64,000 nucleotides of DNA from Parasphingorhabdus cellanae. GTDB lineage: Bacteria > Pseudomonadota > Alphaproteobacteria > Sphingomonadales > Sphingomonadaceae. The stretch lies in NCBI RefSeq assembly GCF_017498565.1, contig NZ_CP071794.1, positions 186,001-250,000 of the forward strand. Direction: 5' to 3'. The notes below the pieces were generated by a model, which made no database searches, was not told where the DNA came from, and was given only the letters and a program-made list of their open reading frames with translations. The first letter of the stretch is position 1; each line of letters opens with the position of its first letter. The position numbers were made by a program, and so were the translations under genes. Below are positions 18,253 through 26,232 of this stretch, one piece after another.

Positions 18253-19671
18253 ATGGATAAGCAAACGGTTTTGTTGGTTGAAGACGATCCGTCAGTCAGT
18301 CATATTATCTCTACCGCATTGAAGGCTGAAGGCATGGCAGTAGATAGTTGTAAATCTGTCGAAGACAGGGATGCGCTGCTAGCTAGTGGTAAATATGATC
18401 TTCTAATTACAGATGTGGGTTTGGGCGAAGACGACGGAATTGCTACCTTGGATGCTGTGAAAGTAAGAGATCCAAGCCTGCCCATTATCGTAATATCAGC
18501 TCAAAATACTCTGAATACTGCAGTCCGCGCCTCCGAAACTGGCGCGTTTGAATATTTCCCTAAGCCCTTTGACCTAGATGAATTGGTTGAAGTTGTGCAG
18601 CAAGCGATGAAACCGCGTAGCGCTGGATTGTCGACGGAAAATTTGGAGGAAGATAATCTTCCGCTGGTGGGGCGTAGTCCAGCGATGCAAGAAGTTTATC
18701 GAATGATTGCAAGGCTTTTGCGCAATGATCTTTCGGTGCTCATTTTGGGTGAATCTGGTACTGGCAAAGAATTGGTCGCTGAAGCCATACACACTTTAGG
18801 CCATCGCAAAGCCGGACCGTTTATCGCCGTTAATATGGCCGCGATTCCAACCGATTTGATCGAGGCAGAATTGTTCGGACATGAAAAAGGAGCGTTTACC
18901 GGGGCGGTGAGCAGCGCGGCGGGCAAATTTGAACAGGCGCAGGGCGGCACCCTTTTTCTGGACGAGATTGGCGATATGCCAATGCATGCGCAGACTAGAC
19001 TGTTGCGTGCGCTGCAATCCGGCGAGATAAACCGAGTGGGCGGCAAAGGGTTGATCAAGCTTGATGTCCGGATCATTGCAGCTACCAATCAGGATTTCGT
19101 CAATCTGATCGAAGAGGGCAAATTCCGTGAAGATTTATACTACCGGATTAACGTTGTTCCGATAGAACTACCACCGCTACGCGATCGGGCCAGTGACGTC
19201 CCAGCTTTGGCCAATCATTTCCTTAACCTTGCTGTATCAGAAGGCTTACCAAAAAAGGCTGTAACAACCGATGGCATGGAGTTGCTCTCTCGCCATAGTT
19301 GGCGCGGAAATGTCAGAGAGTTGAAAAATCTTATTTACCGGCTTGTCGTTACTGCTCGGGAAGAAGAGTTATCTGAAGCCGCCATAAGACAGATTTTGCA
19401 GGCCGAGCACAACGAAGAGCAGGGCCAAATATCAGGGTCCGGTTTTCCAGATATCGTGAAGTCCATTATCGGTGATTTGATGTCGGATAAGGGACAGGGG
19501 CATTCCTTATATGTCAGAGCACTAGAAAAGTTTGAACGGCCTATGTTGGAAGAGGTTTTGCGCAAGGCAAATGGTAATCAGATTAAGGCGGCCACGATGC
19601 TCGGTATTAATCGGAACACCTTGAGAAAAAAGCTCACCGAATATGATATCGATCCGGTACGATCACGATAG
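18253..19671 (+). CDS. ntrC: Nitrogen response regulator NtrC (sigma-54 activator)
   Basis: A 472-residue three-domain regulator. The receiver has Asp54 (LLITDVGLG). The AAA+ domain has Walker A GESGTGKE (166-173), an intact GAFTGA sigma-54 contact loop (213-218) and Walker B GGTLFLDEIGD. A C-terminal Fis-type helix-turn-helix (NQIKAATMLGINRNTLRKKL) completes it. GAGGG 8 nt upstream supports the ATG at 18253. All functional motifs are present, so it should activate sigma-54 promoters, in contrast to the neighbouring NtrX. Confidence 0.96.
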   Translation: MDKQTVLLVEDDPSVSHIISTALKAEGMAVDSCKSVEDRDALLASGKYDLLITDVGLGEDDGIATLDAVKVRDPSLPIIVISAQNTLNTAVRASETGAFEYFPKPFDLDELVEVVQQAMKPRSAGLSTENLEEDNLPLVGRSPAMQEVYRMIARLLRNDLSVLILGESGTGKELVAEAIHTLGHRKAGPFIAVNMAAIPTDLIEAELFGHEKGAFTGAVSSAAGKFEQAQGGTLFLDEIGDMPMHAQTRLLRALQSGEINRVGGKGLIKLDVRIIAATNQDFVNLIEEGKFREDLYYRINVVPIELPPLRDRASDVPALANHFLNLAVSEGLPKKAVTTDGMELLSRHSWRGNVRELKNLIYRLVVTAREEELSEAAIRQILQAEHNEEQGQISGSGFPDIVKSIIGDLMSDKGQGHSLYVRALEKFERPMLEEVLRKANGNQIKAATMLGINRNTLRKKLTEYDIDPVRSR

Positions 19672-19754
19672 ACTGATTCCTCCACACGCCCAAGCGTGAC
19701 ATTTTTGCGTCATTAGTGCTGTTTTTACAACGAATCTGTTGTATCAAGACCACA

Positions 19755-22079
19755 ATGAATGCTCCTCAACCTCCTCTTGAAAAGCGATCTCCGGCTTGGC
19801 TCAGGCGTTTGTCGCTTCTCGCAGAAGACAATAAAGCGATGAAGAGAGTAGAGTGGGGCGTGATACTTTTGTTTCTCGCCATGGCAGCCGGCAGCTATAT
19901 GCTGTTAAGTTCTCAGTCGGGCCGGACTGACTTTATTTCTCCGCCGCTGACTGCCGCATTGCTTGTCGCAAATCTAATTCCCGCAATTATTCTGTTGGTT
20001 TTGCTCGGCCGCCGCATCGCGAAGGGAAGGGCGGCAAAATCAGCAGTGGGGAGCAGTGGACGTCTCCATGTACGGCTAGTAGCACTATTCTCTTTGGTAG
20101 CCAGTGTGCCAATGCTGCTGGTGGTGATTTTTGCATCCTTGCTCTTTCAATATGGTGTTGAATTTTGGTTTTCTGATCGTGCGCGCGGTATGCTCGAAAA
20201 TGCGAACAACTTGGCGCGTGGATATTATGATCAAAACCGCCGGGATGTCGGCCTTGAAACGATTACGATGGCAGGTGATTTGCGTAGCTTTTTAGCTGAG
20301 AAAGGCATCAACCATCCAGAATTTGCTGAAAATTATTCTTATCAGGTTTTAAACCGCAAACTGAACGAATCCGCGATTATTCAATATGGCGATGATGGTG
20401 TAGCCCGGACGGCCGCAGCTGTTAATCCGGATAGCGGCGATGAAGATACTAAAATTACTGAAGAAGTGATTGAGCAGTTGATGGCTGGCGAAAGCTATGT
20501 TGTCACAGCCAAAGCTAACAAGATCGAAGCCGTAACTCTGCTCGATTTGGAATCGCAGGTTTTTCTCTATGCAGGCCGTGATTCAGACATGTTGGCGCTT
20601 AGTCAATGGGAGCGCGCGCAGTCAGTTCTTGAAGATTACGACAATTTGTTCACCCGATCGCGAAGCCTGCAATTACAATTTAATATTGCTCTGTTTGTGG
20701 TTTCGCTGTTTATCGTCGGGCTGGCCCTATGGATTGCACTGGCGGTTGCTGATCGAATGGTTAGGCCGGTGGGAGAACTAGTCCACGCTGCCAAAAGAAT
20801 TACGGAAGGCGACTTGGCGACCCGCGTACCGTCGCCGTTCGAGAAGGACGAAATAGGCACGTTAGGCAGAGCGTTTAACAGGATGACAGAGCGACTAGAG
20901 ACCCAGACCTTGGCCTTGCTTACAGCCAACGAGCAATTGGGTAGCCGCAGGGCCTTTATCGAAACGGTGCTTGAATCCGTGACAGCTGGCATAATCAGCC
21001 TGGATAAATCAGGGCGAGTTAGCTTGGTTAATTCGAGAGCTCAAGCTCTCCTCGCGAGGCAGAATGAGAATCTTCTGGAGTCACAGATTTCAGAAGTCGC
21101 GCCTGAATTTACGGCGCTGATTGAGGAAGGCGTTGAAAATTCGATTATCCAGTTTTCGACCGGTAGTGAAATTCGCACACTGGAGGTGAAAATCGTTAGC
21201 GGACCATCGGGGCATGTGATTACTTTTGAAGATATCACGCAACGGCTTCTGGATCAGCGCCGTGCGGCTTGGTCAGATGTGGCTCGTCGGATTGCACATG
21301 AGATTAAGAATCCGCTTACTCCCATCCAGCTGGCGGCTGAACGGTTACAGCGACGCTTTGGTAAAAACATTGATGAAGGTGCACCGATATTCTCCCAACT
21401 GACAGGTACAATTGTTCGTCAAGTCGGCGACCTACGAAATATTGTTGATGAGTTTTCTTCATTTGCGCGGATGCCAAAACCGGTTTTCAGAGAAGAAAAT
21501 CTAACCGACATCGTGAAACAGGCGATTTTTTTGCAAGAAGTCGCGCATCCCAAGATTCAGTTCCGGTTTGACGCAGATGATCCGCAAACATCTCTGGTTT
21601 GCGATCGTAGGCAGTTGGGGCAGGCGCTCACAAACATTGTAAAAAATGCCGTTGAAGCGATTGAGCAGAAAGCAGAAGGTAATGCTGATTTTGCAAAAGA
21701 AGATGGCGAGATAGTCATGTCGGTCCATCGATATGAAGACGATATTGAAATCCAACTGGATGACAATGGGATTGGGCTTCCTGCCGAACGAGAGCGTATT
21801 GTCGAGCCGTACATGACAACGCGAGACAAGGGTACTGGGCTCGGTTTGGCGATTGTGAAGAAAATTGTCGAAGAACATTTTGGAACGATAGCCTTCGCAG
21901 ACTCTTGCCCACCCGAGGATGGCAGCGGTACACGGGTGACTATATTACTTAACCCCAAAAAGCTGGAACGTTTGGCTGATAACTTCTCTGAAGATGGCCA
22001 GTCCGTAGATCAACTCAAACAGCGGATCGAAACAGACGACGTAAAACGTCCGCAAACAGATAAATTACCCCCAATTTAG
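19755..22079 (+). CDS. ntrY: Transmembrane nitrogen sensor kinase NtrY
   Basis: A protein of about 774 residues. The N-terminal membrane block has several segments, a periplasmic part of about 150 residues is followed by a further membrane segment, then HAMP (MVRPVGELVHAAKRI), PAS, HisKA (RRIAHEIKNPLTPIQLAAERL) and an ATPase with LTNIVKNAVEAI and GTGLGLAIV. This is the standard NtrY layout. The start is uncertain: ATG 19755 is preferred to GTG 19716, neither with a strong Shine-Dalgarno. NtrY phosphorylates NtrX, encoded 11 nt downstream. Confidence 0.93.
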   Translation: MNAPQPPLEKRSPAWLRRLSLLAEDNKAMKRVEWGVILLFLAMAAGSYMLLSSQSGRTDFISPPLTAALLVANLIPAIILLVLLGRRIAKGRAAKSAVGSSGRLHVRLVALFSLVASVPMLLVVIFASLLFQYGVEFWFSDRARGMLENANNLARGYYDQNRRDVGLETITMAGDLRSFLAEKGINHPEFAENYSYQVLNRKLNESAIIQYGDDGVARTAAAVNPDSGDEDTKITEEVIEQLMAGESYVVTAKANKIEAVTLLDLESQVFLYAGRDSDMLALSQWERAQSVLEDYDNLFTRSRSLQLQFNIALFVVSLFIVGLALWIALAVADRMVRPVGELVHAAKRITEGDLATRVPSPFEKDEIGTLGRAFNRMTERLETQTLALLTANEQLGSRRAFIETVLESVTAGIISLDKSGRVSLVNSRAQALLARQNENLLESQISEVAPEFTALIEEGVENSIIQFSTGSEIRTLEVKIVSGPSGHVITFEDITQRLLDQRRAAWSDVARRIAHEIKNPLTPIQLAAERLQRRFGKNIDEGAPIFSQLTGTIVRQVGDLRNIVDEFSSFARMPKPVFREENLTDIVKQAIFLQEVAHPKIQFRFDADDPQTSLVCDRRQLGQALTNIVKNAVEAIEQKAEGNADFAKEDGEIVMSVHRYEDDIEIQLDDNGIGLPAERERIVEPYMTTRDKGTGLGLAIVKKIVEEHFGTIAFADSCPPEDGSGTRVTILLNPKKLERLADNFSEDGQSVDQLKQRIETDDVKRPQTDKLPPI

Positions 22080-22090
22080 AGGTCGAAAAT

Positions 22091-23473
22091 ATGGCATTAG
22101 ATATCTTGATCGTTGATGATGAGCCCGACATTCGTGAATTAATATCCGGTGTTTTGGAAGACGATGGCTACGAAACCCGAGTAGCAGGAGATAGTGATTC
22201 AGCACTCGCAGCCGTCAAAGAGCGGAAACCGTCTCTCGTATTGCTCGATGTTTGGTTAAGGGGGTCTCGTTTAGATGGGCTTGAGCTTCTGACCGAAATC
22301 AAGAAAATCGATGCTAAACTGCCCGTTATTGTGATTTCCGGACATGGAAATATCGATACGGCTGTGGCAGCTATTTCTCAGGGTGCCGTTGATTTTATCG
22401 AAAAGCCGTTTGAAGCAGAACATCTTATGCACTTGGTGGCAAGAGCCACCGAGACGGAAAGCTTGCGTCGTGAGAATGAGATACTGAAGGCGCGCGTCGG
22501 CTTTGCTGATGAGCTCACCGGCAATAGCGCGGCGGTGAATGCCGTGCGCGCAACTCTCAAACGCGTTGCCGGGACTGGCAGTCGCTTATTGATTTCGGGG
22601 CCGGCGGGTGTTGGCAAGGAAGTCGCGGGACGCCTGATGCACAATTGGAGCACACGGGCCAACGCTCCGTTCGTGACCATCAGTGCTGCTCGGCTTTCGC
22701 CGGAAAGCGTTGAAGAAGAGTTGTTCGGAACAGAGAAAAGCGGTGTTGTCGAAAAAATCGGACTGCTTGAGGAGGCCCATGGCGGTACATTGTTTATCGA
22801 CGAGGTAGCCGACATGCCACTGGACACACAGGGTAAGATTCTTCGCGTTTTGACCGAGCAGAGTTTCGTTCGTCTCGGCGGAACCCAGCGGGTCAAGGTA
22901 GATGTTCGGGTTGTATCCGCAACGTCGCGGAATCTGGACGAAGAAATCCAGGAAAAACGTTTTCGGGAAGACCTTTTTTATCGGTTGAATGTGGTGCCTG
23001 TCGAATTGCCGCCACTCAATCAACGCCGGGAAGATATCCCCACATTGGTAGAACATTACTCAGCCCGTTTTGCCGCTGATCAACGTTTGAATCCACCGGA
23101 AATTTCTACAGAAGCCATGGCAGCACTGCAGGCTTGCGATTGGCCGGGTAACGTCCGTCAGTTGCGCAATGTTATCGAACGGACGATCATATTAGCGCCA
23201 AAAGATAATTTTAGTAAAATCGAAATCGAGATGTTGCCGCCCGAGATATTGGGCAATGATGATGATCTGGATCAAGGGGTTGCATCTTTGATGGGCTCCC
23301 CTCTACGCGAGGCAAGAGAGAGTTTTGAGCGAGAATATCTAAAAGTTCAGATCAGAAGGTTTTCCGGAAATATATCGAAAACCGCCAATTTTATCGGGAT
23401 GGAGCGCTCTGCTTTACATCGAAAGCTCAAAATTCTGGGGCTTGCAGCGAAAAAGAAGCAAAGCGTCGAATAG
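22091..23473 (+). CDS. ntrX: Response regulator NtrX, lacking GAFTGA
   Basis: A 460-residue regulator with receiver (Asp53 in LVLLDVWLRG), AAA+ domain (Walker A ISGPAGVGKE at 168-177, GGTLFIDEVAD) and a Fis-type C-terminal helix-turn-helix (NISKTANFIGMERSALHRKL). In the L1 loop, where NtrC has GAFTGA, this protein reads FGTEKSGVVEKIG and is about 4 residues shorter. It probably cannot remodel sigma-54 holoenzyme. NtrX in alphaproteobacteria is linked to nitrogen, redox and envelope control. GAGGT precedes the ATG. Confidence 0.94.
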   Translation: MALDILIVDDEPDIRELISGVLEDDGYETRVAGDSDSALAAVKERKPSLVLLDVWLRGSRLDGLELLTEIKKIDAKLPVIVISGHGNIDTAVAAISQGAVDFIEKPFEAEHLMHLVARATETESLRRENEILKARVGFADELTGNSAAVNAVRATLKRVAGTGSRLLISGPAGVGKEVAGRLMHNWSTRANAPFVTISAARLSPESVEEELFGTEKSGVVEKIGLLEEAHGGTLFIDEVADMPLDTQGKILRVLTEQSFVRLGGTQRVKVDVRVVSATSRNLDEEIQEKRFREDLFYRLNVVPVELPPLNQRREDIPTLVEHYSARFAADQRLNPPEISTEAMAALQACDWPGNVRQLRNVIERTIILAPKDNFSKIEIEMLPPEILGNDDDLDQGVASLMGSPLREARESFEREYLKVQIRRFSGNISKTANFIGMERSALHRKLKILGLAAKKKQSVE

Positions 23474-23527
23474 CGGGTTTATCTAATTGCTGTTGTAGCA
23501 TCAGCATCAAATCCATATATGTCTGTA

Positions 23528-23557
23528 ATGCGGCTCCCCCAATTAGTAAGGCCGCAT
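23528..23557. promoter_or_regulatory. Hairpin between ntrX and hfq
   Basis: ATGCGGC and GCCGCAT form a perfect 7-bp stem with a 16-nt loop, 54 nt after the ntrX stop and 50 nt before hfq. No U-tract follows, so it may be a leader structure of hfq (possible autoregulation) or a weak terminator for the ntr operon. Confidence 0.4.
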
Positions 23558-23607
23558 CTTAAACCCCTGTCTGCGGTCATCGAACCGCCAAAAACCGGAA
23601 GTCAAAA

Positions 23608-24102
23608 ATGACCGATAAATCAAATAATTTGCAAGACCTCTTCTTAAATTCTCTCCGTAAATCGAAAATGCCCGTAACTATGTTTTTGGTAAAAGGCGTC
23701 AAGTTGCAGGGTATTGTCACATGGTTTGACAATTTCTCGGTTTTGCTGCGCCGCGATGGTCAATCACAATTGGTTTATAAGCATGCCATTTCTACGATCA
23801 TGCCATCACAAAGTCTCGATATGCAGGCATTTTCTGATCTTATGGAACGAGCGAAAGCGAAAAATGGCGTGCTGCAGGAAGTGTTCCTGACGGCTGTACG
23901 TGATAGCAACGACCCTGTTACGATGTTTCTCGTTAATGGCGTGATGCTACAGGGCGAAGTGGCAGCTTATGATTTGTTTTGTATATTGCTGGAACGAGAA
24001 GGTTTAGCCCAACTGGTCTATAAACACGCAATTTCTACAATTCAGCCTGACGGCGCGATTAATCTGGCTGATTACAACAATACCGATGAAGGCTCCCATT
24101 GA
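23608..24102 (+). CDS. hfq: RNA chaperone Hfq with two tandem Sm domains
   Basis: A 164-residue protein about twice the usual Hfq length, with two complete Sm-like domains at about 8-66 and 89-147. Each has LQ(D/E)xFL, MFLVxGVxLQG and a [11 protein letters not shown]m2 motif carrying the Tyr-Lys-His of the proximal RNA site. Domain 1 has the basic lateral-rim patch (RKSK); domain 2 has RDSN instead and so lost most rim charge. Three chains could make a pseudo-hexamer. GGAAG precedes the ATG. The stop overlaps the hflX TTG start. Confidence 0.95.
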   Translation: MTDKSNNLQDLFLNSLRKSKMPVTMFLVKGVKLQGIVTWFDNFSVLLRRDGQSQLVYKHAISTIMPSQSLDMQAFSDLMERAKAKNGVLQEVFLTAVRDSNDPVTMFLVNGVMLQGEVAAYDLFCILLEREGLAQLVYKHAISTIQPDGAINLADYNNTDEGSH

Positions 24103-25394
24103 TTCCATTTGAAAAAAACGAACTGGACGGGAGAAACGATCAAGCGGTCATTGTTCATCCTGACTTGGGAGCGCTGAATCAAAATGCTTTGGAATACCGA
24201 CTAGAAGAGGCCGTGGGTCTTGCATTGGCAATCGGTCTCGAAGCCACATCTGCGAGGTATTTCACGGTTCGTGCCCCAAAGCCGGGGACATTATTTGGTT
24301 CGGGTCAGGTTGGACAGATCAAGACGATATTGGTTCAGGAAGATGCCAATATATTGATTGTCGACGGCACCTTAAGTGCGATCCAACAACGTAATCTTGA
24401 GGAAGAACTAAAGGTTAAAGTGATTGATCGCACAGGTCTCATTTTAGAGATTTTTGGCGCTAGAGCAGCGACTGCGGAAGGACGCTTGCAAGTAGAATTA
24501 GCTCACCTGGATTATCAAGCTGGGCGCTTGGTCCGCAGCTGGACACACTTGGAGCGCCAGCGTGGTGGTTTCGGTTTTCTGGGCGGTCCAGGTGAAACTC
24601 AGATCGAATCTGATCGCCGGATGATCCGTGATCGTATGGCTAAACTGCGTAAGGATCTTTCACACTTAAGAAAGACCCGAACCTTGCATCGTTCCAGACG
24701 TCAGAAAGCACCATGGCCTGTAATCGCACTTGTTGGCTATACTAATGCCGGAAAATCGACACTTTTCAATCGCTTGACTGGTGCGGACGTATTCGCTGAA
24801 GATCTACTCTTCGCAACTCTGGACCCGACGATGCGCCAGTTTCCTTTGCCAGGCTACGACAAAGCCATAATGTCCGACACTGTAGGTTTTGTGTCTGACC
24901 TCCCTACGCAATTGGTTGCGGCCTTTCGTGCAACGCTGGAAGAAGTCACAGCAGCAGACGTAATTATCCACGTCAGAGACATTTCTCATTCTTCTAGTGA
25001 TGGGCAGGCAAGTGATGTAGAGCAAATCTTACGGGAGTTGGGAGTGGAGTTGCAAGATGGGGAGGGCGCTCCGATCATTGAAGCTTGGAACAAGATCGAC
25101 CTAATTGACGTGGACGATCCGGACGTTATTCAATTGCCGGAACACATTCCTCATAATGTTTGTTTGATATCAGCCGCCACGGGGCAAGGTATCGACGGAC
25201 TCATAGAAATGGTGACGGAAAATTTATCTCGGAATCATAATGTTGAGAGGGTTACACTACCGGTATCTGATGGAAAAAGGCTGGCGTGGTTGCATGAGCA
25301 TGGCCGGGTTCTGGAATCCGAACAGGCCAATGATGATTTGGTGCTAGCTGTACAAATGTCCAGTCGAAATTGGGGTCGCTTTCACGCCCTTTAG
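24099..25394 (+). CDS. hflX: GTPase HflX
   Basis: A 431-residue ribosome-associated GTPase that can split stalled ribosomes under stress. It has an N-terminal HflX domain ([32 protein letters not shown]), then a G domain with G1 [10 protein letters not shown]3 [10 protein letters not shown] and G4 NKID. The start is a TTG overlapping the hfq stop (TTGA), so translation is coupled, as in the hfq-hflX pair of many proteobacteria. The 3' end overlaps the convergent mazG by 4 nt. Confidence 0.95.
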   Translation: MIPFEKNELDGRNDQAVIVHPDLGALNQNALEYRLEEAVGLALAIGLEATSARYFTVRAPKPGTLFGSGQVGQIKTILVQEDANILIVDGTLSAIQQRNLEEELKVKVIDRTGLILEIFGARAATAEGRLQVELAHLDYQAGRLVRSWTHLERQRGGFGFLGGPGETQIESDRRMIRDRMAKLRKDLSHLRKTRTLHRSRRQKAPWPVIALVGYTNAGKSTLFNRLTGADVFAEDLLFATLDPTMRQFPLPGYDKAIMSDTVGFVSDLPTQLVAAFRATLEEVTAADVIIHVRDISHSSSDGQASDVEQILRELGVELQDGEGAPIIEAWNKIDLIDVDDPDVIQLPEHIPHNVCLISAATGQGIDGLIEMVTENLSRNHNVERVTLPVSDGKRLAWLHEHGRVLESEQANDDLVLAVQMSSRNWGRFHAL

Positions 25395-26137
25395 AGCGAA
25401 GATTTTACCCTTTGCCATTCTTCTTCTAGTTCATCTATCGACATGTCTTTCATATCTTGGCCAACCGATTTTTCGACTTTGTTGAACCGTAGCGAGAACT
25501 TTCCAGTGGCATCTACAAGTGCTTGTTCTGCATCAACTCCATAATGCCGTGCGAGGTTAACGGCCGAAAAGAGCAAATCGCCAATTTCCTCGTGAATATC
25601 TTCTTGGCTGACAGCCTGTTCCACTTCACCAAGCTCTTCTAACAGTTTTGCTTTAACCGGCGCTTTATCGGGCCAATCAAAACCAACACGTGCGGCTCGT
25701 TTTTGTATTTTTTGCGCGCGTGATAGGGCAGGGAGGGCCAATGCCACGCCATCTAAAGCGCTCAAGTTTCCCGTCTTTGCTCGTTCTTCTGCTTTTATCT
25801 GTTCCCAGCCGGGAGTTTCCTTAGTCTCACTAAAAATGTGTGGATGTCTGCGGATCATTTTTTCACATATGGCGTTGACCACATCTTCAAACGAGAAATG
25901 GCCTTCATCCGATGCTATTTGACTATGAAAGACGACTTGCAGAAGCAGGTCGCCCAATTCATCTTTTAACGCGCCCATGTCTTTGCGCTGGATCGCGTCA
26001 GCAACTTCGTAGGCTTCTTCGATTGTGTAAGGAGAAATAGTTTCGAAGGTCTGGACAGTATCCCACTCGCATCCGGTCTCTGGATCGCGTAAGCGCCGCA
26101 TGACTTCGAGAAGCGGTGTAATCATTATCTTGTTCAT
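25391..26137 (-). CDS. mazG: Nucleoside triphosphate pyrophosphohydrolase MazG
   Basis: A 248-residue all-alpha enzyme with two MazG repeats. The first has EEAYEVADAI and DELGDLLLQVVFHSQIA; the second has EELGEVEQAVS and EEIGDLLFSAVNLAR. These are the metal-binding EExxE/ExxD-type motifs. It degrades NTPs and house-cleans abnormal nucleotides. The start is uncertain: ATG 26137 or an in-frame ATG 12 nt later. An 18-bp perfect palindrome lies 13-30 nt upstream of the first ATG. Confidence 0.92.
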   Translation of the reverse strand: MNKIMITPLLEVMRRLRDPETGCEWDTVQTFETISPYTIEEAYEVADAIQRKDMGALKDELGDLLLQVVFHSQIASDEGHFSFEDVVNAICEKMIRRHPHIFSETKETPGWEQIKAEERAKTGNLSALDGVALALPALSRAQKIQKRAARVGFDWPDKAPVKAKLLEELGEVEQAVSQEDIHEEIGDLLFSAVNLARHYGVDAEQALVDATGKFSLRFNKVEKSVGQDMKDMSIDELEEEWQRVKSSL

Positions 26138-26149
26138 CCCTGCATCAAT

Positions 26150-26167
26150 ATAGGAAGTACTTCCTAT
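26150..26167. promoter_or_regulatory. 18-bp perfect palindrome upstream of mazG (candidate operator)
   Basis: ATAGGAAGTACTTCCTAT is identical on both strands and has no central spacer, which favours a DNA-binding site for a dimeric regulator over an RNA hairpin. It sits in the 95-bp gap between the kinase stop (26233) and mazG start (26137). The protein recognising it is unknown. Confidence 0.55.
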
Positions 26168-26232
26168 CGCTTATCATCAGCTATGCCAATGCACTGCACT
26201 CAGGACGCTTTTTGGCCCGGACAAAGACAAAA

